This document shows, piece after piece, positions 46,067 to 54,207 of a DNA stretch of 64,000 nt. How positions within the stretch are numbered: the stretch's first letter is position 1; every line of letters begins with the position of its first letter. The stretch lies in NCBI GenBank assembly GCA_947177185.1, contig CAMWTJ010000007.1, positions 29,791-93,790 of the forward strand. The letters are read 5' to 3'. The notes under the pieces are model-generated. The model had not been told where the DNA came from and searched no databases. It was given only the letters and a program-made list of their open reading frames with translations. Both the position numbers and the translations under genes were made by a program. This stretch comes from an uncultured Porphyromonadaceae bacterium. GTDB lineage: Bacteria > Bacteroidota > Bacteroidia > Bacteroidales > Muribaculaceae.

Positions 46067-47521
46067 ATGAGAATAACACGCAACATATTTCTCGGCCTCA
46101 CGGCCGGTGTGGCTCTCACGGGCATAGTGTCGTGCGCTTCCGGCGCGCGCAGCTCTGCAGGCGGCGAGGTCACGGGGGTAGGGGGCACGGCATGGGCCGA
46201 GCCCACGCCTTACGGAATGGTACTGGTCGACCGTGGCTCCGTGCAGATGGGGCCACAGAAGGACGACAGCGCATGGAATCTCAAAGCCAATCCGAGAGGT
46301 ATCACTGTCGATGCCTTCTGGATGGATGAAACGGAAATCACAAACGCCAAGTACAAGCAGTTTGTGTTTTATGTGCGCGACAGTATTATACGCGAACGCC
46401 TTGCCGACCCCGCCTATGGCGGCAATGAGGATTTCAAGATTGAGGAAGACCGCGACGGCAATCCCGTCACGCCGCATCTTAACTGGAACAAAGCCATACC
46501 CTGGCGCAATCCCAACGAAGACGAACAGAGGGCCATCGAGAGCGTTTACCGAACCAACCCCATCACCGGCGCGCGCGAACTCGACGGCACGCAGCTGAAC
46601 TATCGCTACGAGGTGTTCAACCACACGGAGGCCGCACGGCGCCGCAACCGCCTCGACCCGCGCCGCCGAGAGTACAACACCGACCTGCCGGTGCCTACTG
46701 ACGTGCCCGTTATCAGCAAGGACACCGCATGGGTCACGGACGACGGAGAGATAATGCGCGAAACCATAACCCGCGGCCTCACCGGCGACTACGATTTTCT
46801 CAACACCTATATAGTGAACGTGTATCCTGACACAACCGCGTGGGTGAACGATTTCGAGAACGCTTACAACGAGCCGTACGTGCGCATGTATTTCTCCCAT
46901 GGCGGCTACAGCGACTACCCGGTGGTGGGTGTGAGCTGGGAGCAGGCCAACGCGTTTGCCAACTGGCGCACCGACTATCTGCGGCGCTCGCTCGGCAAGC
47001 AGGGCGTGTACATCGAGCCCTATCGCCTGCCCACCGAAGCGGAGTGGGAATATGCCGCCCGCGCAGGTGTGAGCGAAAACATGTATCCGTGGGACGGTGA
47101 GCTGACCATGAGCGACGACCGCGGGTGCTTCTATGCCAACTTTAAACCGCAGGAAGGAAACTACGTAAAGGATGGCCACGTGATTACCTCGCGTGTCGGC
47201 ACTTACGCTCCCAACGATTTCGGCCTGTACGATATGGCAGGCAATGTGAGCGAGTGGACCTCGACAGCCTATACTGAAAGCATCGACCGCCTTACGTCGG
47301 ACCTCAACCCCGAATTCCGCTACGACGCCGCCAAGGAGGACCCCTACCGCATGAAGCGCAAGATTGTGCGCGGCGGCTCGTGGAAGGACGTGGCCCACAA
47401 CATCCGCTCCGACCTCCGCATGTGGGAATACCAGAACGAGCAGCGCTCCTACATAGGTTTCCGCTGCGTGCGCTCTCAGATAGGATTTGCGAAAGGCAAT
47501 AAGCAGAACAACAAAAAGTAA
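46067..47521 (+). CDS. gldK: GldK/PorK lipoprotein, type IX secretion ring component
   Basis: The start at 46067 (MRITRNIFLG) makes a 484-aa lipoprotein with lipobox IVSC (Cys23). The mature part is a formylglycine-generating-enzyme/sulfatase-modifying fold: WMDETEITNAKYKQF, VVGVSWEQANAFANW, RLPTEAEWEYAAR, and GGSWKD plus YIGFRCV at the end. In PorK this fold is structural, forming the periplasmic ring with PorN beneath the outer membrane. 5 nt after porP. Confidence 0.95.
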   Translation: MRITRNIFLGLTAGVALTGIVSCASGARSSAGGEVTGVGGTAWAEPTPYGMVLVDRGSVQMGPQKDDSAWNLKANPRGITVDAFWMDETEITNAKYKQFVFYVRDSIIRERLADPAYGGNEDFKIEEDRDGNPVTPHLNWNKAIPWRNPNEDEQRAIESVYRTNPITGARELDGTQLNYRYEVFNHTEAARRRNRLDPRRREYNTDLPVPTDVPVISKDTAWVTDDGEIMRETITRGLTGDYDFLNTYIVNVYPDTTAWVNDFENAYNEPYVRMYFSHGGYSDYPVVGVSWEQANAFANWRTDYLRRSLGKQGVYIEPYRLPTEAEWEYAARAGVSENMYPWDGELTMSDDRGCFYANFKPQEGNYVKDGHVITSRVGTYAPNDFGLYDMAGNVSEWTSTAYTESIDRLTSDLNPEFRYDAAKEDPYRMKRKIVRGGSWKDVAHNIRSDLRMWEYQNEQRSYIGFRCVRSQIGFAKGNKQNNKK

Positions 47522-47537
47522 ACATCACGACGCAACA

Positions 47538-48407
47538 ATGGGAAAAGTCAAGCAATACCGCAACGTGGTTTCAGCTTTCTTAAGCAGCGACAACGGTCAG
47601 CGTTTTTTTAATTTCGCATACAGCATCGGTGCTGCCATCGTGATATGGGGCGCGCTATTCAAGATTCTGCACCTTCCCGGAGGCAATGCGCTGCTGTCCA
47701 TCGGCATGGGCACGGAAGTGGTCATGTTTGTTCTCTCGGCTTTCGACCGCCCGCCGCGCGACTACAAGTGGGAGCAGGTGTTTCCTGTGCTGGAAACAGG
47801 CGACGAAACAGACCGCCACGTAATGGGCGGAGTGAAGGTGGAAGGCGGTGTGGCTGTCGCATCCGATGCCGCCGCAGCGCATGGCGCACATGGCACCGTA
47901 GGCGCCGTCGGTGCTGCGTCAGCAGATTCAGGCGACAATCTCATGCAGGCCATGGCAGGCATGGCCGAGGATATGGCCCGCCTGCGCGCCACCACGCAAG
48001 CGCTCAATGAGGTGAGCGAAACGCTGCTTGCCAGCTATCGCGCTATTACCGAAAACTCGGAGTCGATCACAGCCGCGAGCCGTGGCTACGTGGACCAGAT
48101 GCAGGCTCTCGACCGAAATATATCGGGGCTGAACACTATCTACGAGATTCAGCTCCGCAGCGTGTCGGGACAGCTCGACGCCATAGACCGCGTGAACCGT
48201 GGCATAAAGAGCATCAGCGACATGTATGCCAAGGCTTCCGAAGCCGGCGCCGACTACTGCGAGGAGAGCGAAAAGATGGCCAAAAACATGCAGCAGCTCA
48301 ACGCCATGTATGAGCGCATGCTCACGGCCATGACTGTCAACATGTACAGGCCCGGCATGCCTGCCGCTCCCGCTCCAGCACAACAAAACGACTCAACGGC
48401 CGAGTAA
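47538..48407 (+). CDS. gldL: GldL/PorL, inner-membrane motor subunit of type IX secretion
   Basis: With the start at 47538 (MGKVKQYRNV) 289 aa. Two membrane helices (about 22-42 and 50-68), the second with Glu60 where the protonatable glutamate of the GldLM motor is expected. The remaining 220 residues are cytoplasmic: an Ala/Gly-rich linker, then a long coiled coil (about 155-265). GldL with GldM converts proton-motive force to rotation. Confidence 0.94.
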   Translation: MGKVKQYRNVVSAFLSSDNGQRFFNFAYSIGAAIVIWGALFKILHLPGGNALLSIGMGTEVVMFVLSAFDRPPRDYKWEQVFPVLETGDETDRHVMGGVKVEGGVAVASDAAAAHGAHGTVGAVGAASADSGDNLMQAMAGMAEDMARLRATTQALNEVSETLLASYRAITENSESITAASRGYVDQMQALDRNISGLNTIYEIQLRSVSGQLDAIDRVNRGIKSISDMYAKASEAGADYCEESEKMAKNMQQLNAMYERMLTAMTVNMYRPGMPAAPAPAQQNDSTAE

Positions 48408-48421
48408 AACCGCAATAAACG

Positions 48422-49987
48422 ATGGCAGCAAACAACACACGTCTGACACCACGCCAGAAGATGATAAACCTGATGTATATCGTCCTCACGGCCATGCTCG
48501 CACTTAATGTGTCGAGCGATGTGCTGGACGGTTTCACGCAGGTGCACGACGGTCTGCAGCGCTCCAACGGCAATGTGGACAGCCGAAATTCGGCCATCTA
48601 CGAGCGGCTCGACCGTCTGGCCGAACAGAATCCCGAAAAAGTGGGACCATGGCTTCAGCGTGCCGGCGACGTGCGCCGCACCACGGCCGCGCTCGTGGCC
48701 CATATCGACAGTCTTAAGCATGCCATAGTGCGGAAAGCCGATGGCAGCGACGCCGACCCTGACAATATTATAAACCGCGACGACCTCGAGGCCGCCGCAG
48801 TGGTGATGCTTGCGCCCGGCAACAGCCGCGGCGAGGCCCTGCGCCGCCGCGTCGACTCCTACCGCGAGTATATGGCCGAAATGATGTCTGACTCGGCCAA
48901 AGCCGAAAACATCCGCGCCATGCTCGGCACCGACCCCGTGCGCCGTGCGGGCACTCTTGCTCCGCAGCTCTGGGAGGAAGCTAAATTCGACCAGCAGCCG
49001 GTGGTGGCAGCGGTAACTCTGCTGTCGAAGCTGCAGAACGATGTGCTTTATGCCGAAGGCGAGGTGCTCGGACAGCTGCTTACGCAGGTCGACGCCGGCG
49101 ATGTGCGTGTCAACGAGCTCAATGCATTCGTGTTGCCGCAGTCGCGCCTGGTGATGCGCGGAGGTAAATATTCGGCAAATATCATGCTGGCAGCCGTCGA
49201 CACCACACAACGGCCGATGGTTGTAATCAACGGCAAGCCCTTGGCCAACGACCGCGGTGTCTACGAGATAGCCGCCGGTGCTACCGGCAAGTTCAGTTAC
49301 GAAGGCTATCTGGAGGTGCCTCACGGCGACGGCACATCCACGCGCCATCCGTTTGTGTCTGAATACACCGTGATAGAGCCGATGGCCACTGTGTCGGCCA
49401 CCATGATGAACGTGCTGTACGCAGGCATAGACAACCCCGTGGGCATATCGGTGCCCGGCGTTGCCATGAACGATATCTCGGCTTCAATGACCAACGGCAC
49501 CCTCACCCGCAACGGCGACCACTGGACGGCACGTCCGGCATCGGTGGGACACGACGCCGTCGTGACCGTAACAGCCAATATGGACGGACGGCCCGTCACA
49601 GTGGCCACTACGACTTTCCGGGTGCGCAAACTGCCGGATCCGACGCCGTATATCGCCTATCGCGATGCGCAGGGTAATATCGACAGTTACAAAGGCGGAA
49701 AAGGTTTCCCCAAGACCCTTTTGCTTCAGGCACCCGGACTTGAGGCCGCCATCGACGACGGACTTCTCGACACCAAATTCCGTGTGATAAGTTTCGAAAC
49801 CGTATTTTTCGACTCGATGGGCAACGCTATCCCTGAGGTGAGCGACGGCGCCTCTTTCTCGGCCCGTCAGAAGCAGTCGTTCCAACGTCTGCAAAGAGGC
49901 AAACGCTTCTACATATCCCGCATCAAGGCCGTAGGACCTGATGGCATCACCCGTGATCTCTCCCCCATGGAAGTAATCGTTAATTAG
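48422..49987 (+). CDS. gldM: GldM/PorM, periplasmic shaft of the type IX motor
   Basis: 521 aa: one N-terminal helix (about 15-33, MINLMYIVLTAMLALNV) followed by four periplasmic domains, a helical D1 (to about 220) and three beta domains. The dimer spans the periplasm from GldL to the GldK/N ring. The C-terminal end (SPMEVIVN) is intact. 14 nt after gldL. Confidence 0.94.
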   Translation: MAANNTRLTPRQKMINLMYIVLTAMLALNVSSDVLDGFTQVHDGLQRSNGNVDSRNSAIYERLDRLAEQNPEKVGPWLQRAGDVRRTTAALVAHIDSLKHAIVRKADGSDADPDNIINRDDLEAAAVVMLAPGNSRGEALRRRVDSYREYMAEMMSDSAKAENIRAMLGTDPVRRAGTLAPQLWEEAKFDQQPVVAAVTLLSKLQNDVLYAEGEVLGQLLTQVDAGDVRVNELNAFVLPQSRLVMRGGKYSANIMLAAVDTTQRPMVVINGKPLANDRGVYEIAAGATGKFSYEGYLEVPHGDGTSTRHPFVSEYTVIEPMATVSATMMNVLYAGIDNPVGISVPGVAMNDISASMTNGTLTRNGDHWTARPASVGHDAVVTVTANMDGRPVTVATTTFRVRKLPDPTPYIAYRDAQGNIDSYKGGKGFPKTLLLQAPGLEAAIDDGLLDTKFRVISFETVFFDSMGNAIPEVSDGASFSARQKQSFQRLQRGKRFYISRIKAVGPDGITRDLSPMEVIVN

Positions 49988-50006
49988 AATCCCCACTCCA
50001 TAGCAT

Positions 50007-51143
50007 ATGAAAGCAACAAGCCGAAACATAATACTGGCATTTCTGATGGCGGCCGTGGCCGGAGGTGCGGCAGCCGCACAGGACGACGGCGGCGTGCGGC
50101 GCCGTTCCGGGACCGAACGTACCCGTCCGGGCCAGCAGGCCCAAGGCCCCGAACTCTCAAGCCGGGTGCAGAACCTGTACGACGAAGATGCCCACTCGTC
50201 GATATCTGATGCCGACGTGCAGTGGATGCGTGTGATTTACCGCAGCATCGATCTCGACAAAGACAAGAACGCGGCGCTGTATTTCCCCGAAGAACCCATC
50301 GAGGGACAAGAAAACCTGTTCCGTATCATAATGCGCCTGATGGCTAACAACCAGCTGCCCGCCTACGAGTATCTCGACGGCAGAGAGGTGTTCACTGACC
50401 AGTATCGTGTGAAAGTGCGCGATATGCTCGACCGCTTCCACATTCTGTATGCCGACGCTAAAGGCAGCACCGAGAAAAATCCGCGCTTTGTGATTGAAGA
50501 AAGCGACGTACCCTCCAACGAGGTATTGTCCTACTACGTGATAGAGCGCTGGCAGTTCGACACACGCCACAACCGTCTGCGTCCGCACATCGAGGCCATA
50601 TGCCCGGTGCTGCACCGTGCCGGCGATTTCGGAGGTGAGGCTGTACGCTATCCCATGTTTTGGATTCGTTTCAACGACATACGTCCGTGGCTCACCCAGC
50701 AGACTATTTTTGTGGACGACGACAACAACATGCCGACGTGCACATACGACGATTTCTTCACCCTCGCCATGTACGACGGAGAGATATACAAAACACGCAA
50801 TCTCAAGAACCGTTCGCTCATGCAAATCTATCCCAACGAAGACGAGCGACGACTCGCGCAGGACAGCATACAGGCGCGCCTCGACAGTTTCGAAAACAAA
50901 CTCTGGGTGCCTTCTCGCGAGGAGGTGATTGCAGCCAGAGAAGCCCGCGAGGCTGCTGAGCGAGGCGATACGGCCACCGTAGCCGCCTCCGACGACAATA
51001 AGCCGGCACGCGCATCGCGCTCAACACGCCGTTCGGGCAAAAAGCCCGCGGCCCGACAGACGAAGGTGAAGCAGAAAAAGCCCAAGCAGAGCAGCGCATC
51101 GTCGTCGTCGAACGCAGCGCGCAGCGTGCGTCGTAGAAAATAA
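50007..51143 (+). CDS. gldN: GldN/PorN, type IX ring protein
   Basis: 378 aa with signal peptide (about 1-25). The conserved region (about 65-285) contains VQWMRVIYRSIDL and YPMFWIRFNDIRP of GldN/PorN, the partner of GldK in the periplasmic ring. The last 70 residues are a low-complexity Lys/Arg/Ser tail, longer and more basic than in Porphyromonas PorN. Last gene of the operon; the tRNA promoter begins 11 bp after its stop and no separate terminator is seen, so the tRNA hairpin may serve both. Confidence 0.93.
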   Translation: MKATSRNIILAFLMAAVAGGAAAAQDDGGVRRRSGTERTRPGQQAQGPELSSRVQNLYDEDAHSSISDADVQWMRVIYRSIDLDKDKNAALYFPEEPIEGQENLFRIIMRLMANNQLPAYEYLDGREVFTDQYRVKVRDMLDRFHILYADAKGSTEKNPRFVIEESDVPSNEVLSYYVIERWQFDTRHNRLRPHIEAICPVLHRAGDFGGEAVRYPMFWIRFNDIRPWLTQQTIFVDDDNNMPTCTYDDFFTLAMYDGEIYKTRNLKNRSLMQIYPNEDERRLAQDSIQARLDSFENKLWVPSREEVIAAREAREAAERGDTATVAASDDNKPARASRSTRRSGKKPAARQTKVKQKKPKQSSASSSSNAARSVRRRK

Positions 51144-51154
51144 CCCCAAAGCGG

Positions 51155-51186
51155 TTTGCAAAACTCAGCGCAAATGAGTAAATTTG
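51155..51186 (+). promoter_or_regulatory. Promoter of tRNA-Gly
   Basis: TTTG (51155-51158), 20-bp spacer, TAAATTTG (51179-51186), about 10 bp before the mature 5' end. Confidence 0.8.
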
Positions 51187-51196
51187 CACCGCAAAT

Positions 51197-51272
51197 GCGA
51201 TAGTAACTCAGTTGGTAGAGCGTTAGCTTCCCAAGCTAAAAGTCGCGGGTTCGAGTCCCGTCTATCGCTCCA
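51197..51272 (+). tRNA. tRNA-Gly (anticodon CCC), CCA encoded
   Basis: Cloverleaf: acceptor GCGATAG (51197-51203) with CTATCGC (51262-51268), D arm with GGTAGAG, anticodon stem TTAGC/GCTAA with the 7-nt loop TTCCCAA giving anticodon CCC (reads GGG), T arm with GGGTTCGAGTCCC, discriminator T and CCA. One weak D-stem pair (A-C). Confidence 0.95.
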
Positions 51273-51275
51273 GGC

Positions 51276-51327
51276 TTTAATCGCTGAAAATAGGATTCCA
51301 AAACCTATTTTCAGCGATTAAATTTTT
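51276..51327 (+). terminator. Terminator of tRNA-Gly, unusually long perfect stem
   Basis: Nineteen-bp perfect stem (51276-51294 with 51304-51322), 9-nt loop, five T residues. It is AT-rich and far longer than other terminators here. Confidence 0.88.
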
Positions 51328-51392
51328 ATATTGAACGATTGTAATTAATCTGGTTGTGTCCGCTGCTTTTTATCAAATTATTTGCGATTATT

Positions 51393-51423
51393 TTTGCTTT
51401 TGTTTTCAGATTTGTTATATTTG
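51393..51423 (+). promoter_or_regulatory. Promoter of the orphan membrane protein gene
   Basis: TTTG (51393-51396), 19-bp spacer, TATATTTG (51416-51423), 17 bp before the ATG. Confidence 0.7.
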
Positions 51424-51440
51424 CAAGCAAATAAACTTAG

Positions 51441-51935
51441 ATGCCGATGCTTGAAATACTGGATGCATTAATAGAAGGAATAAAAGCATTAAATTCGTTT
51501 TATTGGGACTCCAATAGCGGATTTATACAAGCCTTCATTTTATGGTCGCTTTGTTGGATTACTACTATAATAATGACAGGCGGGCTGATAGGAATCATGG
51601 CATGCGGCGTGTGCACGTTGTTGCATGGTATAGTCCCTGTGCCGCCGGAGCTTGATTTCAACAACGGGCCCACCTCTGCCGAAGTAATGATGGGGCTGCC
51701 ATCTTCGGGTCTGTGCACAAGCAGGGGAGAGCCCCGTGGCGCCAAATACCGCGAGCTGTACGACGAGTGCGCGGCCGACATGCTGGAGAAGGAAGAGCGA
51801 GAGTGGGAGTCGCGCTATGTGACCCGCGTTGATGAGCCGACGGCTGCGCCGGCCGACCGACCGACGCAGGAACACACCATCTGCGTGCATACCACCTACG
51901 AGCGCAGCATCACCGACACCGACGACTACTGTTAG
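51441..51935 (+). CDS. Hypothetical single-pass membrane protein
   Basis: 164 aa with one strong membrane helix (about 29-62, ALILWSL...IGIMACGVC, cysteine-containing) and a cytoplasmic or periplasmic tail rich in Glu, Arg and Thr. Not recognised. The tail has a short Cys-rich-poor ending in DTDDYC. Composition of the first third is AT-rich, the rest GC-rich like the chromosome. The consensus promoter argues for a real gene. Downstream genes are on the other strand. Confidence 0.6.
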   Translation: MPMLEILDALIEGIKALNSFYWDSNSGFIQAFILWSLCWITTIIMTGGLIGIMACGVCTLLHGIVPVPPELDFNNGPTSAEVMMGLPSSGLCTSRGEPRGAKYRELYDECAADMLEKEEREWESRYVTRVDEPTAAPADRPTQEHTICVHTTYERSITDTDDYC

Positions 51936-51996
51936 CTGAGCTCGGCGCCATGACTGTCCATGACTGCGGCTTCGGCATAGTTTGCATATAAAATAG

Positions 51997-52033
51997 CGCA
52001 GCGTCTGTGCCGGCAGTTGGCACAGACGCTGCG
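51997..52033 (-). terminator. Terminator of hicAB
   Basis: Fifteen-bp perfect stem (51997-52011 with 52019-52033) with a T-rich but broken tail on the minus strand (CTATTTTAT). Confidence 0.7.
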
Positions 52034-52051
52034 TGTATGGTGTGTCGGCAC

Positions 52052-52459
52052 TCAGACCAGCGACACTTGACTCAATTCTGATGCAAAAGCCTGCAGACCC
52101 GCCTGAATCTTGGCGGTGGTTTTAGCCGACGGATTGCGATAGCCTATAGCGTATTGCGACAACTGCGCGGCAGAAACGCCGGTCAGCTTCGCCAAGCCTT
52201 TGAAAGTAAGCAGGCTACCATAGTATGCCAAAAATGAAGGTACATCGTACGTGAAGGTGAAAGCAGCCTCCTCAAACGGCATATTGTCTTTGGCATAGCT
52301 TTCTTTCATCGCGGCATACGTAGCGTTCCACTCGTCTATAGCTTCCTGCACCGTGCGGCCCTCGCCCACGAGGCCATAATTGATGGGAGCTTTTTCGTCG
52401 GCGAAGATGGAGTATGTACCATCTTTTTCGCGCGCTACAAATGCTTTAACTTGTATCAT
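52052..52459 (-). CDS. hicB: HicB-like antitoxin with C-terminal helix-turn-helix
   Basis: 135 aa. The N-terminal partial-RNase-H-like HicB fold (about 1-60: ARE-KDGTYSIFA, GEGRTVQEAIDEW) binds and blocks HicA; the C-terminal HTH (about 85-130: GLAKLTGVSAAQLSQYAIGYRNPSAKT) binds DNA and should repress the operon. It is second in the operon after hicA, the typical hicAB order. Confidence 0.85.
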   Translation of the reverse strand: MIQVKAFVAREKDGTYSIFADEKAPINYGLVGEGRTVQEAIDEWNATYAAMKESYAKDNMPFEEAAFTFTYDVPSFLAYYGSLLTFKGLAKLTGVSAAQLSQYAIGYRNPSAKTTAKIQAGLQAFASELSQVSLV

Positions 52460-52486
52460 ACTAAACTAATATATGATTTAACAAAT

Positions 52487-52529
52487 ACTCTTTATAAGAG
52501 TTCATGCAGCGGGGATTGCACCCCGCTGC
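52487..52529 (-). other. Two hairpins between hicA and hicB
   Basis: A GC-rich 9-bp stem (52506-52514 with 52521-52529) and an AT-rich 6-bp palindrome (52487-52492 with 52496-52501). They lie between the toxin and antitoxin genes, where differential termination or mRNA cleavage could set the ratio of the two products. Confidence 0.5.
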
Positions 52530-52541
52530 GAATTCCACATT

Positions 52542-52733
52542 TTAAAGTTTCACTCCGGATGCTTTACTTATGTTCTTCAAGGTGCCAATTTTTACCTCCT
52601 CAGAACCATGACGTCCGGTCGCAAATTTTTGGCCCGTTATCGGGCTAAACCATTCCGGGTGACCACATATATCACCACCTGTAGGATAGCATCTCTGCTT
52701 TCTTAATTTTCTATGAAGTCCGTTATATTTCAT
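52542..52733 (-). CDS. hicA: HicA mRNA-interferase toxin
   Basis: 63-aa protein with a dsRNA-binding-like fold, matching HicA by KLRKQRCYPTGGDICGHPEWFSP and RHGSEEV near residue 42, where the family's catalytic His sits (His42). Cleaves mRNA and arrests growth when antitoxin is lost. Ends ISKASGVKL as in complete homologues. First gene of the operon. Confidence 0.85.
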   Translation of the reverse strand: MKYNGLHRKLRKQRCYPTGGDICGHPEWFSPITGQKFATGRHGSEEVKIGTLKNISKASGVKL

Positions 52734-52784
52734 AAAAAATGATTTATATAATTTATTAAATGCTGTAGCTCTCTACAACTGCTG

Positions 52785-52818
52785 CAAAATTAATGCTATT
52801 ATTTAAATAGCAAAATTA
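52785..52818 (-). promoter_or_regulatory. hicAB promoter with palindromic operator
   Basis: Minus strand TTTG (52811-52814), 18-bp spacer, TAATTTTG (52785-52792). The inverted repeat TGCTATT-N5-AATAGCA (52794-52812) fills the spacer; it is the natural site for HicB to repress. A second TAATTTTG (52811-52818) overlaps the -33. Confidence 0.65.
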
Positions 52819-52873
52819 TTTTTGAAAAAAATGAGATTGTTGTAAAATCTCAGGCATAAAGAGCTTAATAAAA

Positions 52874-53308
52874 TCAACGCAGTCTGTAAGTTGTGAATTG
52901 TGCTGAGGGATTCCAGACTGTAAGAATATTGTAGTCTACGGGTACTATTAGTGTGTCGTCGCGTATAATCACAGGTGTGGGAATGTTGTGTGACAAAACG
53001 AATTCCTTGCCGTCTGAAGTCCGAGTCAGCACCTGGTGTATGGTCCAGGGGCCGAATCTGCGGTCTTCAAGTGTGAAAGGTCCGTCAAAACTGATTATGT
53101 GTGGTTTGTCTATGATAGTAAGCCGTGTCGTGTCGAACGATGCCGGAAAGGTTGTGACTATGTCGTGTTTCACCCAATAATAGATGGAATCCTGCACCTC
53201 CTGTGGCAAGTCTGAGTACGACACGGTGGTGCCTCCGCAATTGTCAATGGCCATGGTGCAGGCCGACAGAGCGAGGGCTGACAGTATGTAGCTGATGGCG
53301 AGTCGCAT
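52874..53308 (-). CDS. Hypothetical lipoprotein
   Basis: 144 aa from the ATG at 53308, which follows a TAAATTTG promoter (the upstream in-frame ATG at 53335 lies inside it). The signal peptide ends in ALSAC (Cys17), a lipobox. The mature part is short and beta-rich (HIISFDGPFTLEDRRFG, DDTLIVPVDYNILTV) with no family I recognise. Monocistronic. Confidence 0.65.
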   Translation of the reverse strand: MRLAISYILSALALSACTMAIDNCGGTTVSYSDLPQEVQDSIYYWVKHDIVTTFPASFDTTRLTIIDKPHIISFDGPFTLEDRRFGPWTIHQVLTRTSDGKEFVLSHNIPTPVIIRDDTLIVPVDYNILTVWNPSAQFTTYRLR

Positions 53309-53332
53309 GGTGTCTGATTTGGTGTTAGTATG

Positions 53333-53340
53333 CAAATTTA
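53333..53340 (-). promoter_or_regulatory. -7 element of the hypothetical lipoprotein gene
   Basis: TAAATTTG on the minus strand at 53333-53340; no clear -33 box. Confidence 0.5.
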
Positions 53341-53435
53341 GAAAATTATTTGGGTTGTGGCGTGCGTTTCGTTATCGTTTTTTGAAAATTTACCAAAAAT
53401 GTGTGCAAGTATTTACGCACATCAAAACTAATTTG

Positions 53436-53443
53436 TAACTTTG
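53436..53443 (+). promoter_or_regulatory. -7 element of the CDP-alcohol phosphatidyltransferase gene
   Basis: TAACTTTG at 53436-53443, giving a leader of about 40 nt. Confidence 0.6.
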
Positions 53444-53488
53444 TCGTTCAAAAGTCGCAACAATACCTTATAAAAATTTACCGACAGT

Positions 53489-54178
53489 ATGGGAAATGAA
53501 AATGCTGAACGTATTCAGACCTCAATATTGAACCGAGCTGAAAAGAAGGCTCTCGTATGGCTTGCCGAGAGGCAACCTGCGTGGGTGACGTCTGATTTTT
53601 TATCGTATGTGGGGGTGGCAGGTGCTTTGCTGTTTGCATTGTTCTGTCAGCTTGCCAACGGTGATGTGCGCTACATGTGGCTTGCATCGCTCGGTCTGGT
53701 GGTCAACTGGTATGGCGACAGCCTTGACGGCACTCTTGCGCGTGTGCGCAATCTGCAGCGGCCTGTCTATGGCTTTTTCATAGACCACTCGCTTGATGCT
53801 CTCACCACCTGCATGATATGCATCGGAGTGGGGCTTTCGCCCATGATGCGGCTCGATATAGCGCTTGTGATTCTTGCCGGATATCTGTGCATGTCGATAT
53901 ATACGTATCTGTCGACCATTGTAATGGGCAAATTCCGCCTCACCTATGGCAAGCTCGGTCCGACCGAGGTGCGCATTATCATTATCCTTGTGAGCGTACT
54001 GTATATATACAACCCCTGGAAGGATGTGGCGTTTGAAATCGCCGGACAGCAATGGACCGTGTTCGACCTGATAGGATGCGCAGTGGCCGTGATACTGTTC
54101 ATGATATACATACTTTCCATGGCCGCGGACCTGCGTCGTCTTGCCAAGCAGGACCCTGCCAAACCGTTCAAGAAATAA
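53489..54178 (+). CDS. CDP-alcohol phosphatidyltransferase family protein
   Basis: 229-aa membrane enzyme that joins a CDP-activated lipid to an alcohol. The full active-site motif D-x2-DG-x2-AR-x9-G-x3-D-x3-D is present: Asp77, Asp80, Gly81, Ala84, Arg85, Gly95, Asp99 and Asp103. About six helices. The acceptor alcohol (glycerol-3-phosphate, inositol or serine) cannot be read; the sequence is not close to PgsA in length or context. Confidence 0.88.
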   Translation: MGNENAERIQTSILNRAEKKALVWLAERQPAWVTSDFLSYVGVAGALLFALFCQLANGDVRYMWLASLGLVVNWYGDSLDGTLARVRNLQRPVYGFFIDHSLDALTTCMICIGVGLSPMMRLDIALVILAGYLCMSIYTYLSTIVMGKFRLTYGKLGPTEVRIIIILVSVLYIYNPWKDVAFEIAGQQWTVFDLIGCAVAVILFMIYILSMAADLRRLAKQDPAKPFKK

Positions 54179-54207
54179 TCCCACTTATATAATAAGCCGA
54201 TATTTGC

